A stretch of 9,072 nt of DNA. Origin: an uncultured Pseudomonadota bacterium (GTDB lineage: Bacteria; Pseudomonadota; Gammaproteobacteria; Burkholderiales; Rhodocyclaceae). How positions within the stretch are numbered: position 1 is the stretch's first letter; the number at the start of each line of letters is the position of its first letter. The notes below the pieces were generated by a model. That model was not told the DNA's origin. It did not search any database and saw only the letters and a list, made by a program, of their open reading frames with translations. The position numbers and the translations under genes are program-made. Positions 1-5,430 of this stretch are shown here, piece by piece. The stretch spans positions 1 through 9,072 of the forward strand of contig CAJAHZ010000063.1 of assembly GCA_903939665.1 (NCBI GenBank), read 5' to 3'.

Positions 1-2135
1 AGATACTTGAAGAGCAGGGCAAGCCCGTGAGCTTCGAGCAGCTTTGCGTATTGCTCGACATCCATAAGCAGGAGCACGAGATGTTCCAGCGACGTTTGGG
101 CGCGATGGAGCGCGAGGCGCAACTGATGCGCAACCGCAAGGGCGCCTACATCGTTCCCGAGCGTGCCAGCCTGATCGCCGGGCGCATCGAGGGGCATGCC
201 GACGGCTACGGTTTTCTCGTTCCTGATGATGGCGGCGAAGATCTTTTTCTCGATGCCAAGCAGATGTCCCGCGTCCTGCATCGCGACCGTGCACTGGCAC
301 GGGTAATCGGGCTGGATCGCAAGGGGCGGCGCGAAGGGGCGATCGTCGAGGTGCTTGAACGCGCCAACCGCATGGTCGTGGGGCGCGTCCTGATCGAACA
401 CGGTATTACCGTGGTCGTGCCGGAAAACCGGCGCATCAATCAGGATATTCTTGTGTCACCCGACAAGAAGAGCAAGGCCAAGGCCGGACAGGTCGTGATG
501 GTCGAAATCATCGAACAGCCAGACAAGCATTCGCAGCCGATCGGGCGCATAGCCGAGGTGCTGGGCAACTATGCCGATCCCGGCATGGAAATCGAGATTG
601 CGCTGCGCAAGCATGATCTGCCGTTCGAATTCTCGGCGAAGGTGCTTGAAGAAACCAAGGCGCTTCCCGACAAGGTCAAGAAGTCCGAGTGGGCGGGCCG
701 CACCGATTTGCGCGATTTGCCGCTGGTGACGATAGACGGTGAGACCGCACGGGATTTTGACGACGCGGTATTCGCGGAGAAAAAAGGGAAGGGCTGGCGG
801 CTGGTGGTGGCGATTGCCGATGTCAGCCATTACGTGCGCCCCGGTACGGCGCTTGACCGCGACGCCATGGATCGCGGCAACTCGGTCTATTTCCCGCGCC
901 GAGTGATTCCGATGCTGCCGGAGAAGCTGTCGAACGGCCTGTGCTCGCTTAACCCCGAGGTTGAGCGCTTGGCGATGGTCTGCGACATGGATATCAACAA
1001 CAGCGGCGAGATCAAGGCTTACAAGTTCTACCCGGCGGTTTTCCGTTCGCAGGCGCGGCTGACCTATAACCAGGTCTGGGACTGGCTGTCCGGCGCTGTC
1101 GAGCCGGAAACGGACGTTCAGCGCAGCCTGCAGCCGCAGCTCAAGGCTCTCTACGCACTGTTCCAGATATTGCTCAAGGCCCGCGGCAAGCGTGGTGCCA
1201 TCGACTTCGAAACCATCGAAACGATCATGCTGTTCAACGATCAGGGCAAGATCGACAATATTGTGCCGGTGCATCGCAACGATGCGCACCGGCTGATCGA
1301 GGAGTGCATGCTGGCGGCCAACGTTTGCGCCTCTGCTTTTCTGCAGTCCAACAAGCAGCCTTGTCTGTACCGCGTGCACGAAGGCCCGACGCCAGAGAAA
1401 CTGGAAGGGCTGCGCAATTTTCTCAAGGAATTTGGTCTCGGCCTCTCTGGCGGCGACGATCCGACGGCCAAGGATTACGCGGCGCTGCTCGAGAAAATCA
1501 AGCCGCGTCCTGACGCCCAGCTGCTGCAGACGGTGATGCTGCGTTCCTTACGTCAGGCGCAGTACAGCCCGGATAACGTCGGCCATTTTGGCCTTTCTTA
1601 CGAGCACTACACCCACTTTACCTCGCCGATCCGGCGCTATCCTGATTTGCTCGTGCATCGTTCGATCAAGGCGGTCCTCGAAGGCACGCGCTATCAGCCG
1701 GGTAAGTGGGACGAGATCGGCATGCACTGTTCAATGACTGAGCGCCGCGCCGACGAGGCGACGCGTGATGTCAATAACTGGTTGAAGTGCTACTACATGC
1801 GTGATCGCATCGGCGAGGAGTTCGACGGAACGATCGCTGCGGTGGTGCCGTTTGGTGTGTTCGTTGCGCTGGATTCCGTTTATGTCGAGGGCCTCGTTCA
1901 CGTCTCGGAACTGGGCGAAGATTATTTTCAGTACGACAACGTCAAGCACCAGATGCTAGGCGAGCGCAGCGGAAAACGCTATCGGCTGGGGGATCGCATG
2001 CACATCAAACTGGTCAGGGCCGATCTGGAAACCGGGCGGATTGATTTTGTTCTGGGCGAAGGGTCACGCTCTGCATCGGCCCCAGCCGCTAGATCTGTCG
2101 CGGATAAGAAAATGGGGAACAAAAAACGATCTTGA
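1..2135 (+). CDS. rnr: Ribonuclease R, 3'-5' exoribonuclease (5' end cut by window edge)
   Basis: RNase R degrades structured RNA processively from the 3' end in the cytoplasm, in mRNA and rRNA quality control and tmRNA-linked decay. The reading frame is open from base 3; the GTG at 27 is an internal Val, because the residues before it (ILEEQGKP) match the family's N-terminal winged-helix region. Domains in order: helix-turn-helix (to about nt 150), two cold-shock/OB domains (about 150-390 and 390-560), the RNB catalytic domain, then an S1 domain (about 1809-2055). The catalytic motif DGETARDFDDAV (nt 735-770) keeps all four metal-binding aspartates with the spacing of E. coli D272/D278/D280/D281. 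HFTSPIRRYPDLLVHR and HCSMTERRADEATRDV are further RNB signatures. The tail after S1 is only about 26 residues (KKMGNKKRS at the end), far shorter than the long Lys-rich tail of E. coli RNase R. rlmB, its usual partner, lies one gene downstream. Confidence 0.96.
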   Translation, partial: ILEEQGKPVSFEQLCVLLDIHKQEHEMFQRRLGAMEREAQLMRNRKGAYIVPERASLIAGRIEGHADGYGFLVPDDGGEDLFLDAKQMSRVLHRDRALARVIGLDRKGRREGAIVEVLERANRMVVGRVLIEHGITVVVPENRRINQDILVSPDKKSKAKAGQVVMVEIIEQPDKHSQPIGRIAEVLGNYADPGMEIEIALRKHDLPFEFSAKVLEETKALPDKVKKSEWAGRTDLRDLPLVTIDGETARDFDDAVFAEKKGKGWRLVVAIADVSHYVRPGTALDRDAMDRGNSVYFPRRVIPMLPEKLSNGLCSLNPEVERLAMVCDMDINNSGEIKAYKFYPAVFRSQARLTYNQVWDWLSGAVEPETDVQRSLQPQLKALYALFQILLKARGKRGAIDFETIETIMLFNDQGKIDNIVPVHRNDAHRLIEECMLAANVCASAFLQSNKQPCLYRVHEGPTPEKLEGLRNFLKEFGLGLSGGDDPTAKDYAALLEKIKPRPDAQLLQTVMLRSLRQAQYSPDNVGHFGLSYEHYTHFTSPIRRYPDLLVHRSIKAVLEGTRYQPGKWDEIGMHCSMTERRADEATRDVNNWLKCYYMRDRIGEEFDGTIAAVVPFGVFVALDSVYVEGLVHVSELGEDYFQYDNVKHQMLGERSGKRYRLGDRMHIKLVRADLETGRIDFVLGEGSRSASAPAARSVADKKMGNKKRS

Positions 2136-2136
2136 T

Positions 2137-3138
2137 TCAGTCGGCTGCCGCGGCGACCTCCTTGCTGGCGATGCGGTTTCTGCCGGCGTGCTTGGCGGCG
2201 TAGAGTGCGCTGTCTGCCGCGGCGAGTAGCCGATCGGCGCCGAGATCGGGAAACGGAATACTTGCCGCGACCCCTGCGCTGATCGAAACGAGGCCGCCGA
2301 TATCCGAAGTTTCATGCGGAATCGCTAGATCATGGATGTGCTGCACGATCCGTTCGGCAACAAGGCGTGCGCCGTTTACATCGGTGTTGGGCATGAGGAT
2401 GACGAACTCCTCGCCGCCATAGCGCGCGATCAGATCAGCCGGACGGAAAATCTTCTCCTCCATCGCGCGCGCAACGCTTTTCAGACAGTCATCACCTTTC
2501 TGGTGGCCGTAGGTGTCGTTGTAGCGCTTGAAATGATCAACGTCGATGAGCAGCAGCGCCATTGGCGTTTGATCGCGTTGTGCGCGATGCCACTCGGCAG
2601 CAAGTGACTCATCGAAACAGCGGCGATTGGCAATTCCGGTCAGCCCGTCTTTGGTCGCCAGACGCTGCAGCGCCATCTGGGCTTCTTTTTGTTGCGTGAT
2701 GTCGCGCATGGTTTCAACGACAGCGATCAGTGTGCCGTCTTCGTCGAAAATCGGTCCGGCGTCGATCGCGAGATAACACTGTCGCCCGGCACGCGGCATG
2801 ATGCACCAGTTTTCTGCGCGCAAGCCGAGTTCCGTGTCGCTCATGTGCGTGTGATTGGCATACAGGGTGGGCAGATCATCGGTCTGCCCCAGTACCAGCG
2901 TGTCCGCCAGGCAGTGGCGGGGTTCGTCGTAAAAGCCACGCCAGTGTTCGCTGGTGCCGATGACTTCCGATGCCGAAACGCCGGTGAGCCGCTCGCAGGC
3001 CCTGTTCCAGATGATGACGCGGCGTTCGGCGTTGAGCACGAAGGTTGGCACAACCAAGTCCTGCATCAACCTGATCGCAAATGTCAGGGACGAATCCGGT
3101 CGGTGCTGAGCGTTGCTGTCGGGATTCTTTTTGCTCAT
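2137..3138 (-). CDS. PAS-GGDEF diguanylate cyclase, soluble
   Basis: Predicted to make c-di-GMP from two GTP. The 333-residue protein has no signal peptide or membrane segment, so it should be cytosolic. An N-terminal PAS fold (about residues 20-150; VVPTFVLNAERRVIIWNRAC, then HWRGFY, then VVETMRDITQQKEA) leads through a short helix into a GGDEF domain (about 155-325; ATKDGLTGIANRRCF, LIDVDHFKRYND, YGHQKGDDCL). The active-site motif is GGEEF (241-245), a catalytically competent variant. RPAD (232-235), five residues before it, is an intact RxxD inhibitory I-site, so product feedback is expected. The PAS ligand is unknown. I chose ATG at 3138 over the in-frame GTG at 3156 because AGAGGG sits 8 nt before the ATG and the GTG has no such site. 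The stop is 1 bp from the rnr stop on the other strand, so the gene interrupts the usual rnr-rlmB pair. Confidence 0.93.
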   Translation of the reverse strand: MSKKNPDSNAQHRPDSSLTFAIRLMQDLVVPTFVLNAERRVIIWNRACERLTGVSASEVIGTSEHWRGFYDEPRHCLADTLVLGQTDDLPTLYANHTHMSDTELGLRAENWCIMPRAGRQCYLAIDAGPIFDEDGTLIAVVETMRDITQQKEAQMALQRLATKDGLTGIANRRCFDESLAAEWHRAQRDQTPMALLLIDVDHFKRYNDTYGHQKGDDCLKSVARAMEEKIFRPADLIARYGGEEFVILMPNTDVNGARLVAERIVQHIHDLAIPHETSDIGGLVSISAGVAASIPFPDLGADRLLAAADSALYAAKHAGRNRIASKEVAAAAD

Positions 3139-3146
3139 CTTCGTTT

Positions 3147-3152
3147 CCCTCT
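3147..3152 (-). promoter_or_regulatory. Ribosome binding site of the diguanylate cyclase
   Basis: On the minus strand AGAGGG lies 8 nt before the ATG at 3138. It overlaps the codons that would follow the upstream GTG (3156), which argues for the ATG as the true start. Confidence 0.6.
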
Positions 3153-3189
3153 TCACGCAGGATATTACTTTCGTTGCATATAGCGATGG

Positions 3190-3218
3190 ACCATACGCTG
3201 CAGGTCACTGGCTGTCAA
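3190..3218 (-). promoter_or_regulatory. Sigma70-like promoter of the diguanylate cyclase
   Basis: On the minus strand there is a perfect -35 TTGACA (3213-3218), a 17-nt spacer and a -10 TATGGT (3190-3195, 4 of 6 matches). Transcription would start near 3183 and give a leader of about 45 nt. Found by eye; no start site has been measured. Confidence 0.5.
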
Positions 3219-3266
3219 TTTTCATGCCTTGGCAATGGTCATTTCGGGCGCGCTTAGCGGACAGCG

Positions 3267-3295
3267 CCGACAGGCGCAGTGCGAACTGTTAGAAT
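3267..3295 (+). promoter_or_regulatory. Sigma70-like promoter of rlmB
   Basis: A -35 CCGACA (3267-3272, 4 of 6 matches), a 17-nt spacer and a -10 TAGAAT (3290-3295, 5 of 6 matches). Transcription would begin near 3302, about 25 nt before the ATG at 3327. This fits a gene that cannot be read from rnr without crossing the whole opposing cyclase gene. Confidence 0.45.
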
Positions 3296-3326
3296 CGCAG
3301 CCTCTTTGTCCCGTGGTTTTCAGCCC

Positions 3327-4067
3327 ATGTCCCATTCGCGCTCGATTTTCGGTTTTCATTCGATCCTGGCAAAACTTCGCCACGACCCCGGCGCAGTCCG
3401 CGAAATTTATGTTGATGCCGGGCGGACTGACGCGCGGATGCGCGACCTCATCAAACATGCCGAATTCGCCAAGCTGCGGGTCGTGCCGGTGGATTCGGCC
3501 CGTTTGGCGGCGATGGCGCCGGGCGCGCAGCATCAGGGGGTGATTGCGCACGTCGACGCGACGCAACGTTATGTGAGCCTTGACGACGTGCTCGACACGC
3601 TCGAAGAACCCGCCTTTCTTCTGGTGCTCGACGGCATCCAGGATCCGCACAACCTCGGCGCCTGTCTGCGCGTTGCTGACGCAGTGGGCGCGCATGCCGT
3701 GATCGCGCCGAAGGACCGGGCGGTCGGCTTGACGCAAACAGCGGTCAAGGTAGCCAGCGGCGCAGCCGAGACCGTGCCGTACATTACCGTGACCAATCTG
3801 GCGCGCACCCTGCGCGAGCTGCAGGAGCGCGAGATCTGGGTGGTCGGCACCGATGTTGGCGAAGGCACCGAAGATCTCTACACGGCGCAATGGCCGCTGG
3901 CGACCGCCTGGGTCCTTGGCGCCGAGGGCGATGGAATACGTCGTCTGACGCGCGAGACCTGCGATCAACTGGTGAGCATCCCGATGCTTGGCTCGGTGCA
4001 GAGCCTGAACGTATCGGTGGCGACCGGCGTCTGCCTGTATGAGGCACGTCGCCGTCGCGGTAACTGA
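3327..4067 (+). CDS. rlmB: 23S rRNA (guanosine-2'-O-)-methyltransferase RlmB
   Basis: RlmB transfers a methyl group from S-adenosylmethionine to the 2'-OH of G2251 (E. coli numbering) in the peptidyl-transferase P-loop of 23S rRNA. It is a SPOUT (trefoil-knot) enzyme acting as a dimer during 50S assembly. The 246-residue protein has the N-terminal substrate-binding domain (1-75; SIFGFHSILAKL; GAQHQGVIAHV) and all three SpoU motifs: LDGIQDPHNLGACLRVADA (101-119, with N109 and R115), WVLGAEGDGIRRLTRE (195-210) and the knot IPMLGSVQSLNVSVATGVCL (218-237). I chose ATG 3327 because MSHSRSIFGFHSIL lines up with the start of E. coli RlmB; the longer frame from GTG 3279 would begin upstream of the predicted -10 box. 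No strong Shine-Dalgarno sequence precedes the ATG. The gene ends 2 bp from the stop of the convergent ald gene. Confidence 0.95.
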   Translation: MSHSRSIFGFHSILAKLRHDPGAVREIYVDAGRTDARMRDLIKHAEFAKLRVVPVDSARLAAMAPGAQHQGVIAHVDATQRYVSLDDVLDTLEEPAFLLVLDGIQDPHNLGACLRVADAVGAHAVIAPKDRAVGLTQTAVKVASGAAETVPYITVTNLARTLRELQEREIWVVGTDVGEGTEDLYTAQWPLATAWVLGAEGDGIRRLTRETCDQLVSIPMLGSVQSLNVSVATGVCLYEARRRRGN

Positions 4068-4069
4068 AG

Positions 4070-5188
4070 TCAAGCCGCGGCGATAAAACTCGCTGCCGGT
4101 TCAAAGTCCTTGCCCAGAGCCGTAGCAACGGCCGCATGTGTGATCTGCCCCGCGCAGACATTGAGGCCGGCGGCGAGACCGGCATCGTCGCGTAAGGCCT
4201 GCCGCCAGCCCTTGTCAGCCAGCGCCCGCAGATAAGGCAGGGTGGCATTGTTTAGCGCCAGCGTCGAGGTGCGCGGCACAGCGCCCGGCATGTTGGCAAC
4301 GCAATAGTGCACCACGCCTTCTTCGATGAACACCGGGTCGCCGTGTGTAGTGACTCGTGACGTTTCGCAACAGCCCCCCTGATCGATGGCAACGTCGACG
4401 ATGACCGCACCGTTCTGCATTTTTTTGAGCAGTGTGCGGGTGATCAATTTCGGTGCGGCTGCACCTGGCAGCAACACCGCACCGATGATCAGATCAGCGC
4501 TGCAGATGGATTCCTCAACCGTCCCGGTGCTCGCCATCAGGGTGCGAACACGCCCGTGATATTCGCGGTCGAGTACATCGAGCCGCTCCAGTGCGCGGTC
4601 AAGGACGGTGACGTCAGCACCCAGGCCAACGGCCATCCGCGCTGCATGCGCGCCGACCGTGCCGGCGCCGAGAACGGTCACCTTGCCCGGTGCGACGCCG
4701 GGAACGCCGCCAAGCAATACGCCGCGGCCACCGTGTGTGATTTCAAGAAAGTGCGCACCGGCCTGTACCGCCATGCGCCCGGCTACTGCAGACATCGGCG
4801 CCAGCAGTGGCAAACGGCCATCACGGTCAGTCACTGTCTCGTAGGCGATGGCGACACAGCCTGACTGCAGAAGGGCTTCGGCCTGTTGCGGATCGGGGGC
4901 AAGGTGCAGGTAGGTGAAGAGGAGTTGATCGGGCCGCAGGAAAGAAAATTCAGCCGCCTGCGGTTCCTTGACCTTGATGACCAGCTCGACCGCCCAGGCA
5001 TCCGCTGCACTGCCGACAATGCGGGCGCCAGCTGTTGCATAGTCCGCATCTAAAAATCCGATGCGTGCGCCAGCGCCGGATTGCACCAGAACTTCGTGGC
5101 CGGCAGCGGTCAAATCACGTACTGAAGCCGGAACCAGCCCGACGCGGAACTCACTGGATTTAACTTCGCTCGGAACGCCGATCCGCAT
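4070..5188 (-). CDS. ald: Alanine dehydrogenase (NAD+)
   Basis: Catalyses L-alanine + NAD+ + water to pyruvate + ammonium + NADH, reversibly, in the cytosol. It serves alanine catabolism or ammonium assimilation. The 372 residues match the family's usual length and align end to end with the Mycobacterium tuberculosis enzyme as I recall it. The N-terminal catalytic domain holds R15 and K74 (in KVKEP) for substrate, and H95 (in FTYLHLAP) as catalytic histidine. The Rossmann domain has the dinucleotide loop LGAGTVG (173-179) and D197 at the end of the second strand, as expected for NAD rather than NADP. D269 in VDVAIDQGGC is the second catalytic residue, and YCVANMPGAVPRTST (295-309) is a family signature. 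The ATG at 5188 follows a strong GGAGGA. The gene points away from the ATPase gene and shares a 242-bp control region with it. No regulator gene (Lrp/AsnC type) is in view. Confidence 0.96.
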   Translation of the reverse strand: MRIGVPSEVKSSEFRVGLVPASVRDLTAAGHEVLVQSGAGARIGFLDADYATAGARIVGSAADAWAVELVIKVKEPQAAEFSFLRPDQLLFTYLHLAPDPQQAEALLQSGCVAIAYETVTDRDGRLPLLAPMSAVAGRMAVQAGAHFLEITHGGRGVLLGGVPGVAPGKVTVLGAGTVGAHAARMAVGLGADVTVLDRALERLDVLDREYHGRVRTLMASTGTVEESICSADLIIGAVLLPGAAAPKLITRTLLKKMQNGAVIVDVAIDQGGCCETSRVTTHGDPVFIEEGVVHYCVANMPGAVPRTSTLALNNATLPYLRALADKGWRQALRDDAGLAAGLNVCAGQITHAAVATALGKDFEPAASFIAAA

Positions 5189-5195
5189 TTCGCTT

Positions 5196-5201
5196 TCCTC
5201 C
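5196..5201 (-). promoter_or_regulatory. Ribosome binding site of ald
   Basis: Minus-strand GGAGGA with a 7-nt gap to the ATG at 5188, a near-ideal Shine-Dalgarno sequence that fixes the ald start. Confidence 0.7.
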
Positions 5202-5247
5202 AGAGGTTTTGCTGCAATACGGCCAGTATGCCTTGAGTGCGCTACAA

Positions 5248-5275
5248 ATAATGGGCATCACTACTGTTTGTCCAA
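5248..5275 (-). promoter_or_regulatory. Possible weak promoter of ald
   Basis: Minus-strand TTGGAC (5270-5275), a 16-nt spacer and CATTAT (5248-5253, 4 of 6 matches to the -10). The match is modest and the region has other weak -10 look-alikes, so this is only the best candidate by eye. It overlaps the TTTGTC half-site at 5267-5272. Confidence 0.25.
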
Positions 5276-5301
5276 AAACGGTTGTCGCGCCGCCCGACAA
5301 A
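5267..5301. repeat. TTTGTC-type half-sites with an inverted repeat (possible operator)
   Basis: TTTGTC (5267-5272), TTGTCG (5282-5287) and CGACAAA (5295-5301) share one core. The last two form an inverted repeat with 6-bp arms and a 7-bp spacer. They lie midway between divergent ald and the ATPase gene, where a shared regulator could bind. No regulator is identified, and arms this short can occur by chance. Confidence 0.3.
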
Positions 5302-5378
5302 GGTAACGTGAGTAGGACCCGCATCATCAACGCCCTCTGAACTATCGCGTCGGGAATTTGTCTTTTTGATGTGTTTCA

Positions 5379-5406
5379 TTCGTGTTGCGCGAATTGCGCA
5401 GACGAA
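5379..5406 (+). promoter_or_regulatory. Stable hairpin in the ATPase leader
   Basis: The arms TTCGT/ACGAA (5379-5383 with 5402-5406) and TTGCGC/GCGCAG (5385-5390 with 5396-5401) form an 11-bp stem. It has one bulged G (5384), one U-G pair and a 5-nt GAATT loop. It ends 24 nt before the preferred start at 5431. No clean T-run follows, so it does not look like an ordinary terminator; a role in leader stability or translation is inference. Confidence 0.4.
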
Positions 5407-5430
5407 ACCAGATCAGGATTATTTTCTCTC

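Noticed and set aside
456..1379. A 307-codon open frame on the minus strand inside rnr
   Set aside because: It lies wholly antisense to the conserved RNase R catalytic domain, its product resembles no family I know, and long antisense frames are common opposite GC-rich genes.
3279..3326. Upstream GTG start for rlmB adding 16 residues
   Set aside because: The added residues do not match the family N-terminus and the predicted -10 box (3290-3295) lies downstream of that codon.
3222..4073. A 283-codon minus-strand open frame covering rlmB
   Set aside because: It is antisense to the clearly identified RlmB motifs, has a composition rich in Arg, His and Ala typical of a shadow frame, and would overlap the ald stop.
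5282..5300. Inverted repeat read as a minus-strand terminator followed by CCGTTTTT
   Set aside because: No gene on the minus strand ends just upstream of it and the stem is only 6 bp; an operator between divergent genes is the simpler reading.
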